Assembly: GCF_014138625.1 (NCBI RefSeq)
Contig: NZ_JACJHY010000021.1
Span: forward strand, 62,001-126,000
Direction of reading: 5' to 3'
Origin: Aminobacter ciceronei
Lineage (GTDB): Bacteria; Pseudomonadota; Alphaproteobacteria; Rhizobiales; Rhizobiaceae
Length of the DNA: 64,000 bases
The notes beneath the pieces were generated by a model. It was given only the letters and a program-made list of their open reading frames with translations, made no database searches and was not told the DNA's origin. The position numbers and the translations under genes were made by a program. How positions within the stretch are numbered: position 1 is the first letter of the stretch; each line of letters opens with the position of its first letter. This document shows positions 48,114-56,319 of this stretch, one piece after another.

Positions 48114-49610
48114 ATGACATTTTCCCATAGCTCGCCGGCAACGCCCGAGGACGCCTATCCAAGGCGATGGATTGCGATGGCGATCCTGCTCCTGGCCGGC
48201 TTCATGAATCTGATCGACGTGACAATCGTCAATGTTGCCTTGCCACGCCTGCAATCCGGGCTTGGCGCGACAAGCAGCCAGATCGAATGGGTGGTGGCGG
48301 CCTATGTGCTGGCCTTCGCGCTCGGCCTGCTGCCGTTTGGCCGGCTTGGCGACGTTGTCGGTCGCAAGCGTCTGTTCCTGATCGGCGTCGCGAGCTTCAC
48401 CGTGTTTTCGGCGCTGTGCGGCCTGGCGCCGACGATGACGACCTTGATCCTTGCGCGCGTGCTGCAGGGCCTGGCCGGCGCCATGATGATGCCGCAGGTG
48501 CTGGCGATCACCCAGGTGATCTTTCCGCCGCAGGAACGTGGCTTTGCCTTCTCGCTCTTCGGCCTGTCGGCGGGCCTTGCTTCCGTCGCCGGTCCTCTCG
48601 CCGGAGGCATGCTGATCAGTGCCAACATTTTTGGCCTCGACTGGCGGCCGATCTTCCTGGTCAACATCCCGATAGGCATCATGGCGGTGATTGCCGGCCG
48701 GGCGCTCATCCCGGACATGCCTGGACGGCCGGAGCTGACGCAGGATCCGGTCGGCATTCTGATCGCCAGTGCCGCGGTCTTCCTGCTGGTGTTTCCGCTC
48801 ATCGAGGGTCATGCCTATGACTGGCCGCAGTGGACCTTCGTGATGATCGCACTGTCGATCGGCGCAATGGTCAGCTTCTTCCTGCACCAGAAGTCGCGGG
48901 CGAAGGGGGAGAAAAGCCAGTTGCTTCCGGTAGCCCTGATGACCAACGGCAACTTCATGCTCGGCTCGGTGATGACCATGACCTTCTTCTCCGGCGTGGC
49001 GGGCTTCTTCCTGGTCCTTGCCGTCTTCCTGCAGACCGGTTTCGGCCTGACGCCGCTGCAGTCAGGGCTGACGACGGTGCCGTTTCCGATCGGCGTGCTG
49101 ATCGCGTCGCTGATCTCGGGGCGGCTGGGCAGCCGCTGGCCGCAGCGGCGCATCGTTGCCGGCGCGCTGGTCATGGGCATCGGCATGGGCTGGCTGCGTT
49201 TTGTCGTCGCCAATGTCGGCGACGCTGTCGACCATTGGAACTTCGTCCTGCCGCTTTTGATGTGCGGCTTCGGCATGGGCATCGCCATCTCGTCGCTGTT
49301 CCAGACGGTGCTGTCTACCGTGCCGCCGCGCGATGCAGGTTCGGGCTCGGGCGCCGTGCAGGCCTTCCAGCAGATCGGCGCAGCCCTTGGCATTGCCGTT
49401 ACCGGACAGATCTTCTTCTCGACCCTGGCCGTCAAGGCGAGCGAGCTTCCGCACATCGCCTTCGTCTCCGCCATGGAGCACGCGCTTGTCTACGAGATGG
49501 TGGCATTCGCCCTGGTGGCGGCGATGGTGTTCTTTCTGAAGCCGGCCACCCCGCAAGGCAACCGCGGCCAAAGCGTCGAAGACAGGCAGCCGCTGCCCGT
49601 GGAGATGTGA
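48114..49610 (+). CDS. MFS multidrug efflux transporter (DHA2/EmrB-QacA type)
   Basis: A 498-residue protein with about 14 hydrophobic helices. The first helix region FMNLIDVTIVNVALPRLQSGLGATSSQIEWVVAAYVLAFALGLLPFGRLGDVVGRKRLF is the DHA2 signature, and GAMMMPQVLAITQVIFPP fits motif C. It would expel hydrophobic compounds using the proton gradient. ATG 48114 has AAAGGAACC upstream. No emrA-type partner or TetR-type regulator lies nearby. Confidence 0.92.
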   Translation: MTFSHSSPATPEDAYPRRWIAMAILLLAGFMNLIDVTIVNVALPRLQSGLGATSSQIEWVVAAYVLAFALGLLPFGRLGDVVGRKRLFLIGVASFTVFSALCGLAPTMTTLILARVLQGLAGAMMMPQVLAITQVIFPPQERGFAFSLFGLSAGLASVAGPLAGGMLISANIFGLDWRPIFLVNIPIGIMAVIAGRALIPDMPGRPELTQDPVGILIASAAVFLLVFPLIEGHAYDWPQWTFVMIALSIGAMVSFFLHQKSRAKGEKSQLLPVALMTNGNFMLGSVMTMTFFSGVAGFFLVLAVFLQTGFGLTPLQSGLTTVPFPIGVLIASLISGRLGSRWPQRRIVAGALVMGIGMGWLRFVVANVGDAVDHWNFVLPLLMCGFGMGIAISSLFQTVLSTVPPRDAGSGSGAVQAFQQIGAALGIAVTGQIFFSTLAVKASELPHIAFVSAMEHALVYEMVAFALVAAMVFFLKPATPQGNRGQSVEDRQPLPVEM

Positions 49611-49637
49611 CGGGGACGCGCGGTCCGCTGGATCAAT

Positions 49638-49677
49638 GCATCACCCCGAAAATCGATTCCGAATTGCGGGGTGATGC
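49638..49677. repeat. Rhizobial palindromic repeat between MFS and EamA genes
   Basis: GCATCACCCC and GGGGTGATGC are perfect 10-bp inverted arms with a 20-nt spacer holding CGAAAATCGATTCCG. It has no T-run, so it looks like one of the short palindromic repeats scattered in Mesorhizobium-type genomes rather than a plain terminator. Confidence 0.55.
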
Positions 49678-49732
49678 TGTAGACGCGGACATGCGGCCGC
49701 TCCGGCCGTCTTCAAGCCGACACTGAACCGAC

Positions 49733-50638
49733 ATGCCATTGTGGATCCCCATCACCATTGCCGCCGCCTTCCTGCAGAACCTGCGGTCGGTGGTGCAGAA
49801 GCACCTGAAAGGGGTGATGGGCACGACCGGTGCCACATTCGTGCGCTTCGGTTTCGGCTTTCCCTTCGCGCTTGCCTTTGTCGGGGTGCTGCATTTCGTC
49901 GTCGGCTACGAACTGCCGGCTCTGAACAGGACGTTCTTTGCCTGGGCGGTGGTCGGCGGCCTGGGCCAGATCGCCGCGACCTTCCTGTTGATCCACCTGT
50001 TCTCGTTCCGGAACTTTGCCGTCGGCACCGCCTATTCGCGCACCGAACCGGCGCAAGCGGCGTTGTTCGGGCTGTTGTTCCTCGGCGAACGCGCGACGGC
50101 GGGTGCTGTCGCGGCCATTGCCATCAGCGTCTTCGGCGTGATGCTGATCTCTGTCGCCCACACCGCTTTCACCGCGCGAACGCTGGTGACCTCGGTGCTC
50201 AGCCGCAACGCGCTTATCGGTCTGGCCTCCGGTACGTTCTTCGGCATTTCGGCGGTCGCCTACCGTGCGGCGTCGCTGGCGCTCGGCGGGCCGAACTTCA
50301 TGATGCAGGCGGCGGTCACGCTCGCCGTCGTCATCGTCTTCCAGACGCTGATCATGCTGGGCTGGATTCTGTGGAGGGAGCGCGACGAGCTGCCCCGCAT
50401 CGCCAGGGCCTGGCGGCCGGCGCTGTTCACCGGTCTGGTCGGCGCCTCGGCTTCGTTCGGCTGGTTCATGGCGATGACGTTGCAGCAGGCGGCGATCGTC
50501 AAGTCACTCGCCCAGATCGAGATGCTGTTCACCTTCGCGTCGAGTGTCTTCTTCTTTCGCGAGCGCATCAACCGGCTCGAAATAGCCGGTTGTGTGCTGA
50601 TCGTCGGCGGCATCCTGGTGCTGCTCGCTCTGGGCTGA
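49733..50638 (+). CDS. EamA/DMT-family transporter
   Basis: A 301-residue membrane protein with ten hydrophobic helices in two EamA repeats (RSVVQKHLKGVMGTTGATFVRFGFGFPFALAFVG; then SRNALIGLASGTFFGISAVAYRAASLALGG). The YSRTEPAQAALFGLLFLGERAT and QIEMLFTFASSVFFFRERI segments are the paired conserved helices of metabolite exporters. The substrate is unknown. It ends close to, and convergent with, phenylalanine hydroxylase. Confidence 0.88.
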   Translation: MPLWIPITIAAAFLQNLRSVVQKHLKGVMGTTGATFVRFGFGFPFALAFVGVLHFVVGYELPALNRTFFAWAVVGGLGQIAATFLLIHLFSFRNFAVGTAYSRTEPAQAALFGLLFLGERATAGAVAAIAISVFGVMLISVAHTAFTARTLVTSVLSRNALIGLASGTFFGISAVAYRAASLALGGPNFMMQAAVTLAVVIVFQTLIMLGWILWRERDELPRIARAWRPALFTGLVGASASFGWFMAMTLQQAAIVKSLAQIEMLFTFASSVFFFRERINRLEIAGCVLIVGGILVLLALG

Positions 50639-50642
50639 GAGC

Positions 50643-51476
50643 CTAGACCGTCGCTGGATCGCGCGGCGGCTCGCCTTTCCAGCGCTTGATGATGCCGGCG
50701 AGGTCGCTGTTCTGGAAGGCATCCTTCAGCGTGTCGAAGGACGGCAGCACGAAATAGGCGCGCTGGAATTTGTCGATCTCGTAGGTCGTGCGCATCACCG
50801 TTTCGATGTCGAACGGCACCTGGTGCGCATCGGGGCTTTCAACAGCGAATTGCAGCTCGGTGAAGGACGACATCAGGCCGGCGCCGAAGGCCTTCAGCGG
50901 CTGGCCGGGTTCCTGCATCAGGCCGTATTCGGCCGTGTACCAGTAGAGCCGGGTGATCATTTCGTCGCCGCCGAGCGCGATCAGATCGGTCGCTTTCTCG
51001 CCGTACATCTGCATGAAGTCGCCGAACACCGGCTGGCTCAGCACTGGCACATGGCCGAAGAAGTCGTGGAACATGTCGGGCTCGACGATGTAGTCGAGCT
51101 CGTCGCGCGTCCTCAGCCAGTTGGTGACGGGGAAGCGACGGTTGGCCAGGTGGTCGAAGAAGGGTTGCGCCGGGATCAGCCCGGGCACCGCCACGATCTC
51201 CCAGCCGGAGAGCTTGCGCAGCTTGTCACTGACGTCATGGAAGTCCGGAATGCGGTCGACCAGGCCGAGCGCCGACATGCCGTCAAGATAGGATTTGTGC
51301 GCCAGCCGCTGGGTCAGCCTGGTCTGGCGGTCGCACAGCGTGCGCCACACATCCTGCTCGGCAGCGCTGTAATCGTATTTCTGCTCGACGGTGAAATCCG
51401 GACGGCAGACGCTGTAGTCGCCGCGTAGCCCCTGTTCCGCGCACTCCCGTGCATAGTCTTGAACGCTCACGCTCAT
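50643..51476 (-). CDS. phhA: Phenylalanine 4-monooxygenase
   Basis: A 277-residue iron- and pterin-dependent hydroxylase converting phenylalanine to tyrosine. The iron ligands are visible (H137 and H142 in MFHDFFGHVP, E183 in WYTAEYGL), and the length matches bacterial single-domain PAH without the ACT domain. A divergent Lrp-type gene starts 132 bp away and is the likely regulator. No pterin carbinolamine dehydratase (phhB) gene is adjacent. Confidence 0.96.
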   Translation of the reverse strand: MSVSVQDYARECAEQGLRGDYSVCRPDFTVEQKYDYSAAEQDVWRTLCDRQTRLTQRLAHKSYLDGMSALGLVDRIPDFHDVSDKLRKLSGWEIVAVPGLIPAQPFFDHLANRRFPVTNWLRTRDELDYIVEPDMFHDFFGHVPVLSQPVFGDFMQMYGEKATDLIALGGDEMITRLYWYTAEYGLMQEPGQPLKAFGAGLMSSFTELQFAVESPDAHQVPFDIETVMRTTYEIDKFQRAYFVLPSFDTLKDAFQNSDLAGIIKRWKGEPPRDPATV

Positions 51477-51565
51477 GTCCGATCCTCCCCGGAAACAGCT
51501 TCGATGGAGGAATCATAGGCGCTGGAAGCGAGCGGAATTCACCTCTTTGCGAGCGTTCGATGTTG

Positions 51566-51596
51566 TTTTGAGGTATATTTACCCAAATCTCCAAAA
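51566..51596. promoter_or_regulatory. Candidate Lrp-type operator between phhA and the regulator gene
   Basis: TTTTGAGG ... CTCCAAAA form an imperfect palindrome around an AT-rich centre in the divergent intergenic region, right against the regulator's start codon. AT-rich palindromes with T/A-run arms suit Lrp/AsnC proteins. Confidence 0.4.
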
Positions 51597-51608
51597 TGGA
51601 TGGTGAAA

Positions 51609-52085
51609 ATGCCTCAGTTTGATGAGTTCGAGATCAGGATGCTCGACATTCTCCAGCGCGATGGGCGCAAGCCGGTTTCCGAGATCGCGCAGGAGATCGG
51701 CCTGTCCAACACGCCATGTGCCCGACGTTTCGAGGCGCTGCAGGACGCCGGCGTCATCAAGGGCTTTTCCGCCCGCATCGGACGCCGCGCCGTCGGCCTC
51801 ATGGTCGAGGTCTTCGTCCAGGTCAGGCTGGTCAGCCACAGCGACGATTCGCCGGAAAAGTTCATCGCCGCCGTGCAACGCATGGACGAGGTCTCGGCCT
51901 GCTGGACGATGACCGGCGACTACGACTTCCTGCTGCATGTCATGGTGCCCAATGTCGACGACCTCAACGCCTTCGTCATGCACCGGCTGATGCGCCTGCA
52001 AGGCGTCCGCGACGTCCACACCCAGCTGGTGCTGCAGAACATCAAGGGCCCCGGCCACGTGCCGCTCGCGCATTTGCGGGGCTAG
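51609..52085 (+). CDS. Lrp/AsnC family transcriptional regulator, probably of phhA
   Basis: A 158-residue regulator. The N-terminal helix-turn-helix (FEIRMLDILQRDGRKPVSEIAQEIGLSNTPCARRFEALQDAGVIKGFSARI) and the C-terminal AsnC/RAM ligand-binding domain (FVQVRLVSH...GDYDFLLHVMVPNVDDLNAFV) are complete. It is divergent from phhA, which suggests phenylalanine- or tyrosine-responsive control. ATG 51609 was used; an in-frame ATG at 51600 is possible. Confidence 0.92.
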   Translation: MPQFDEFEIRMLDILQRDGRKPVSEIAQEIGLSNTPCARRFEALQDAGVIKGFSARIGRRAVGLMVEVFVQVRLVSHSDDSPEKFIAAVQRMDEVSACWTMTGDYDFLLHVMVPNVDDLNAFVMHRLMRLQGVRDVHTQLVLQNIKGPGHVPLAHLRG

Positions 52086-52092
52086 GGGGCGA

Positions 52093-52875
52093 CTAGGGAT
52101 CGGGATAGGTGAGCGGGTAGCGCTCGCCAACGAGACAATTGACGGGTTTCGAGGCCTGGATCTTCAGCACGCCGGGTGCATCCGCGATGCCGCCGACTTC
52201 GAGCACGAGCTTGCGGCGGATGGCCGTGACGAACTCGGATGCGAGGTGGATCGGCAGCACGAACGAGCCCGGCCCGCCGGTGACGCATTCGGCGTAATAG
52301 CGGTCGATGTCTTCCAGGCTGCCCGTCGGCCGGACGAGGATCGGCAGGCCGTTGATGACGATGCCCTTTGCAACCGCATTGTTGCGGGCGACCTCTACCG
52401 GCGCTCCGAGGTTGTTCGGTCCGTCGCCCGAAATGTCGATGACCTTCTTTTCACCGCGGAAGACATTTTGCTCCAGCAGGTTGGCACCGAACGCCACCGC
52501 ATTCGAGATCGACGTGCCGCCGGATCCGCCGATGGGCTTGACGGCGAGCTGGGCGGCGAAGGCGTCGGCGCTCGAAGCATCGTCGATGATCTGCCAGGGG
52601 ATGACCGATTCTGGCCGCACGGTCCCTGCCCACTCGAAATAGGTGACCGCGATACGGCCTCTCGAGCCCGCCAGCACGGCATTGATGAAGTCGGGATGGC
52701 GCAGCGCCTTGACGTAGCCGGCACGCTGAAGCGCAAACTCGCCTTCGTCCATCGAACTCGAAACGTCGACGGCCAGCACCAGTTCGACATCCACCGTCCG
52801 GTCGTCCACGTCGATGGTCGGCGTGGCAGGCAGTTCGCAACCCGTGCACAGGATCAGCGCCAGCGCAGCCAGCAT
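52093..52875 (-). CDS. DUF1194 (von Willebrand factor A-like) lipoprotein
   Basis: A 260-residue exported protein. The N-terminus is a short lipoprotein signal ending in LCTGCELP. The body is a VWA-like DUF1194 domain with the metal-site motif AVDVSSSMDEGEF, FEWAG, and GGTSISNAV, then KKVIDISGDGPNNLGAPVEVARNNAVAKGIVINGLPI. DUF1194 function is unknown; such proteins are widespread in Rhizobiales. It is convergent with the Lrp gene. Confidence 0.88.
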   Translation of the reverse strand: MLAALALILCTGCELPATPTIDVDDRTVDVELVLAVDVSSSMDEGEFALQRAGYVKALRHPDFINAVLAGSRGRIAVTYFEWAGTVRPESVIPWQIIDDASSADAFAAQLAVKPIGGSGGTSISNAVAFGANLLEQNVFRGEKKVIDISGDGPNNLGAPVEVARNNAVAKGIVINGLPILVRPTGSLEDIDRYYAECVTGGPGSFVLPIHLASEFVTAIRRKLVLEVGGIADAPGVLKIQASKPVNCLVGERYPLTYPDP

Positions 52876-52982
52876 TGTTCATCGTCCGAGGGACCCGGAG
52901 GTCAGTGTGCGTCAACGCGGGGAAAATGAAAGCCGCAACGCTTCAAGGCTTCGTGAATACGAGGCCTGCTCTTGAAACGACA

Positions 52983-53002
52983 AGGCCGGCAAAAGCCGGC
53001 CT
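52983..53002 (-). terminator. Hairpin terminator downstream of argB
   Basis: AGGCCGGC / GCCGGCCT form a perfect 8-bp stem with a 4-nt loop, 34 bp after the argB stop. On the minus strand it is followed by TGTCGTTT. Confidence 0.7.
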
Positions 53003-53035
53003 GTCTTTGTGCACTGGGCAGGTCAGTCCTGCTGC

Positions 53036-53938
53036 TTACGGAACGATCAGCGTCCCTGCGCCGTGCTCGGTAAACAGCTCAAGCAGCACCGAATGCGGCG
53101 TCTTGCCGTTGAGGATGACGACACCTTCGACGCCGCGCTCGATCGCCTCGATGCAGGTCTCGACCTTGGGGATCATGCCGCCCGAAATCGTGCCGTCCTT
53201 GATCAGTGCCTTGGCGTCGGCAACCGTCAGTTCGTCGATGAGTTTCTTGTCCTTGTCGAGCACACCGGGCACGTCGGTCAGGAACAAGAGGCGCGACGCC
53301 TTGACGGCACCGGCGATGGCACCCGCAAAGGTGTCGGCGTTGATGTTGTAGGTGTGGCCGTCGCGGCCGGGCGCGACAGGCGCCAGCACCGGGATCATTT
53401 CCGAACGGGCCAGAAGGTCGAGCAGCGTGCGGTCGACTTCGACCGGCTCGCCGACGAAGCCGAGATCGATCACCTTCTCGATGTTCGAATCGGGGTCGAC
53501 CATGGTCTTCTTGGCCTTTTCGGCGAAGACCATGTTGCCGTCCTTGCCGCACAGCCCGATCGCCCACTCGCCTTCGGCGTTGATCAGGGCGACGATCTCC
53601 TTGTTGATCGAGCCGGCCAGAACCATCTCGACGATCTCGACGGTTTTCTGGTCGGTGACGCGCAGGCCGCCCTCGAATTTCGATTCGATGCCCATCTTGG
53701 TCAGCATGGCGCCGATCTGCGGGCCGCCGCCGTGCACGACGATCGGGTTGACGCCGGACTGCTTCAGTAAGGCGATGTCGCGGGCGAAGGCACGGCCGAG
53801 CTCGACATTGCCCATGGCGTGGCCGCCATACTTCACCACGACCGTCTTGTTTTCGTAGCGCTGCATGTAGGGCAAGGCCGCGGAGAGCAGGGCAGCCTGC
53901 ATTTCGGCGGTGGCGGCGACGTTCGTCGTCATCGGCAT
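53036..53938 (-). CDS. argB: Acetylglutamate kinase
   Basis: A 300-residue amino-acid kinase of the arginine pathway. It carries [39 protein letters not shown] and [31 protein letters not shown]. The N-terminal helix ([23 protein letters not shown]) is the extension found in arginine-inhibited kinases, so feedback inhibition is likely. An ATG two codons downstream is an alternative start. engB, its usual rhizobial neighbour, is 3.3 kb away. Confidence 0.96.
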   Translation of the reverse strand: MPMTTNVAATAEMQAALLSAALPYMQRYENKTVVVKYGGHAMGNVELGRAFARDIALLKQSGVNPIVVHGGGPQIGAMLTKMGIESKFEGGLRVTDQKTVEIVEMVLAGSINKEIVALINAEGEWAIGLCGKDGNMVFAEKAKKTMVDPDSNIEKVIDLGFVGEPVEVDRTLLDLLARSEMIPVLAPVAPGRDGHTYNINADTFAGAIAGAVKASRLLFLTDVPGVLDKDKKLIDELTVADAKALIKDGTISGGMIPKVETCIEAIERGVEGVVILNGKTPHSVLLELFTEHGAGTLIVP

Positions 53939-54101
53939 GGTCCCGGATAGGTGGAAAAGGTCGGCGCGGTCTTAGCCGGAAACCGGGCAGGGGGCAAATG
54001 GTTCGATGGGCTGGCAGGCGTGCTGTTTTGCCGATGCGCTACGGAATGTGGTTGCATGGCGCCCGACGATCTAAACAGCAGTTGCAAATAGTTTTGCGCC
54101 A

Positions 54102-54108
54102 CGTAACT
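54102..54108 (+). promoter_or_regulatory. CGTAACT element upstream of the ECF sigma gene
   Basis: CGTAACT occurs here, 8 bp before the sigma factor ATG, and again upstream of the fasciclin gene (55439-55445). A shared -10-like element would fit autoregulation of the ECF sigma factor, but no clear common -35 element is seen at matched spacing. Confidence 0.25.
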
Positions 54109-54116
54109 TGGCGGGC

Positions 54117-54656
54117 ATGACGCCGCAGGACATCACCAAGCTGATTGTTCGGACCTCGATGAAGGACCGTGCGGCCTTCGATTTGCTCTACCGGCAGACG
54201 AGCGCGAAACTTTTTGGCGTCTGCCTGCGTGTATTGAACGACAGGGCAGATGCCGAGGAAGCGCTGCAGGAGGTCTTCGTCAAGATCTGGACGAAAGCGG
54301 ACCGCTTCGCAGTTTCTGATCTCAGCCCCATTTCGTGGCTCGTAGCAATCGCGCGCAATCATGCGATCGATCGCATACGGGCGCGGCGTCAGGCGCCTCT
54401 CGCGATCGACGAGGCGCTCGAGGTCGCGGACCCGGGGCCGGGGCCAGAGGCTGCAGCAGTGGCGGGCGGTGAAGCCGAGCGCATCCATGGCTGCCTGGAG
54501 GAACTTGAAAAGGACAAGGCTGCCGCTGTCCGCGGTGCCTATCTCAAGGGGGAGAGTTATAACGAACTCGCGGACCGCCATGGCGTGCCGCTGAACACCA
54601 TGCGTACCTGGCTGCGCCGCAGCCTGCTCAAACTCAGGGAATGTCTGGAAAGATGA
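54117..54656 (+). CDS. ECF RNA polymerase sigma factor (SigK/RskA-partner type)
   Basis: A 179-residue extracytoplasmic-function sigma factor with region 2 (FDLLYRQTSAKLFGVCLRVLNDRADAEEALQEVFVKIWTKADRF...ISWLVAIARNHAIDRIRARR) and region 4 (GAYLKGESYNELADRHGVPLNTMRTWLRRSLLKLRECL). Its stop overlaps the anti-sigma start (ATGA). With an RskA-type anti-sigma and a fasciclin gene next to it, the locus resembles the SigK system of mycobacteria. ATG 54117 is used instead of TTG 54108. Confidence 0.93.
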   Translation: MTPQDITKLIVRTSMKDRAAFDLLYRQTSAKLFGVCLRVLNDRADAEEALQEVFVKIWTKADRFAVSDLSPISWLVAIARNHAIDRIRARRQAPLAIDEALEVADPGPGPEAAAVAGGEAERIHGCLEELEKDKAAAVRGAYLKGESYNELADRHGVPLNTMRTWLRRSLLKLRECLER

Positions 54657-55384
54657 CGCTCGCGCAAGACAATGGACCGGAACGTGGAGGCGACGATCTG
54701 GTCGCCGCCGAATACGTTCTTGGCGTCCTGCCTGCCGACGAGCGGCGTCAGGCCAGCGCCCGCATCGACGGCGAGCCTGGTTTTGCGCGCATGGTCGATC
54801 AATGGGAAGTACATTTCGCCCCGCTCGCCGCGGCCTATCCGGAGATCGAGGCCCCGGCCTCGGTGAAGCCGGCGATCGACCGCAGGCTGTTCTCGGGGAC
54901 CGCAACGTCGTCGGCACCCAGCGCGCAAGGCTCCGCGGGCTTGTGGGCCAGCCTCGCCTTCTGGCGCGGCCTGGCAACGGCGGCGGTCGCAGCCCTGGCC
55001 ATCTACATTGCTGTTCCTTACATCAATCCGCCGGCCCAATTGCCGCAGGAGCGCATGGTCGCCTCGCTGGCTGCCGATGGCAGCGACGTCAAGTACATGG
55101 CGATGTACGACGCTGGCAGTGGCCAGATCGGCCTTTCGCACGTCTCCGGCGAGCGCGCCACCGGCAGGGATTTCGAACTCTGGATGATCGAGGGCAGCAA
55201 CGCTCCGGTCTCGATGGGCGTCATCCCGGTCGGATCGACGATCCATATCGACGTCGATCAGGCGATGCGTGACAAGCTAGCCGCAGGCGCCGTGCTTGCC
55301 GTCAGCCTCGAGCCGACGGGCGGTTCGCCGACCGGCCAGCCGACCGGACCGGTCGTAGCCGCTGGCGACCTTCGCGACATCTGA
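54653..55384 (+). CDS. RskA-type membrane anti-sigma factor
   Basis: A 243-residue anti-sigma factor. The N-terminal cytosolic sigma-binding region (DDLVAAEYVLGVLPADERRQASARIDGEPGFARMVDQWE) is followed by one membrane helix (about residues 108-126) and an extracytoplasmic RskA domain with the signature VSLEPTGGSPTGQPTGPVV. In this family the sigma factor is freed by stepwise proteolysis after an envelope or redox signal. It is coupled to the sigma factor by a 4-bp overlap. Confidence 0.93.
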   Translation: MTLAQDNGPERGGDDLVAAEYVLGVLPADERRQASARIDGEPGFARMVDQWEVHFAPLAAAYPEIEAPASVKPAIDRRLFSGTATSSAPSAQGSAGLWASLAFWRGLATAAVAALAIYIAVPYINPPAQLPQERMVASLAADGSDVKYMAMYDAGSGQIGLSHVSGERATGRDFELWMIEGSNAPVSMGVIPVGSTIHIDVDQAMRDKLAAGAVLAVSLEPTGGSPTGQPTGPVVAAGDLRDI

Positions 55385-55438
55385 TCCACGAAAATTTGCC
55401 CGAATTCGCCGCGGGCTGAAACTTTTCCCTGCGTTGAT

Positions 55439-55445
55439 CGTAACT
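55439..55445 (+). promoter_or_regulatory. CGTAACT element upstream of the fasciclin gene
   Basis: Second copy of the 7-mer found before the sigma gene, about 127 bp before the fasciclin start codon. GAAAC lies 16 bp upstream, a possible ECF -35 box. The arrangement is suggestive only. Confidence 0.3.
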
Positions 55446-55572
55446 ATAAGGTTTGCCAAAGCTTAGAGTGAAAGAAAGGAAATATTTCTCTCCAGAAGGT
55501 GAAACTACCTGATCTCAAATCCGTAATTCCTTGTGCCTTTCCATTTAGGGAAACAACCCAAGGAGTTACATT

Positions 55573-56124
55573 ATGCGTAAGATCTCTCTCGCTTTGCTCG
55601 CCGGTGCCTTTTCCGCTCTCGCCACCTTCGCCTATGCTGAAAACCCGATGGTTGGCGGCGCCGCGATGTTCGCCGATAAGAACATCGTCGAAAACGCGGC
55701 CAATTCGAAGGATCACACCACGCTCGTCGCTGCCGTCAAGGCAGCCGGCCTGGTCGAGACGCTGCAGGGCAAGGGCCCGTTCACCGTCTTTGCGCCGACC
55801 AATGAAGCTTTCGCCGCACTCCCGGCCGGCACGGTCGAAAACCTGCTCAAGCCTGAAAACAAGGATCAGTTGACCAAGATCCTGACCTGCCATGTCGTTG
55901 GCGCCAAGGCGATGGCCGCAGACATCAAGAAGATGGTCGATGACGACAAGGGCGCACACCCGGTCAAGACCGTTGGCGGCTGCACCTGGACCGCGAAATA
56001 TGAAGGCGACAAGGTGACTGTAACCGACGAGAACGGCAATGTCGCCAATGTGACGATCGCCAATGTCGAGCAGTCGAACGGTGTCATCCATGTCATCGAC
56101 AAGGTCCTGCTGCCCAAGATGTAA
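55573..56124 (+). CDS. Secreted fasciclin (FAS1) domain protein
   Basis: A 183-residue exported protein. A Sec signal (MRKISLALLAGAFSALATFAYA) precedes one FAS1 domain with both conserved boxes: FTVFAPTNEAFAALPAGTVENLLKPENKDQLTKILTCHVV and the C-terminal NGVIHVIDKVLLP. Rhizobial homologues include Nex18 of Sinorhizobium meliloti. AAGGAG sits 8 nt before ATG 55573. The neighbouring ECF/RskA pair suggests that it is a regulon member, as MPT70/MPT83 are for SigK. Confidence 0.93.
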   Translation: MRKISLALLAGAFSALATFAYAENPMVGGAAMFADKNIVENAANSKDHTTLVAAVKAAGLVETLQGKGPFTVFAPTNEAFAALPAGTVENLLKPENKDQLTKILTCHVVGAKAMAADIKKMVDDDKGAHPVKTVGGCTWTAKYEGDKVTVTDENGNVANVTIANVEQSNGVIHVIDKVLLPKM

Positions 56125-56185
56125 GCCCGGGGGGCAGCGTGGTTGTGCGACGCTGTCGCTCCCTGAGGCGCGCGCAATCGGCAAA

Positions 56186-56217
56186 GCGCCCCGCAACGGG
56201 TCACCGTTGCGGGGCGC
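56186..56217 (+). terminator. Strong hairpin after the fasciclin gene
   Basis: A perfect 14-bp stem GCGCCCCGCAACGG / CCGTTGCGGGGCGC with loop GTCA. There is no T-run after it, so it may be a transcript-stabilising or attenuating hairpin rather than a full terminator. Confidence 0.6.
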
Positions 56218-56319
56218 GGCCTGTTGTGCGCAGGCTGGTCGGTTTTCGCGCCAAACCCTCAAGCCCTGTTGATTTGGCCGTGATGTGACGCCGGCCTATG
56301 GTCGGCTGGGAGAAATGCC

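Noticed and set aside
49638-49677. Reading the GCATCACCCC palindrome as a terminator of the MFS gene
   Set aside because: There is no T-run and the spacer is long. Its form fits short rhizobial palindromic repeats, although some termination activity cannot be excluded.
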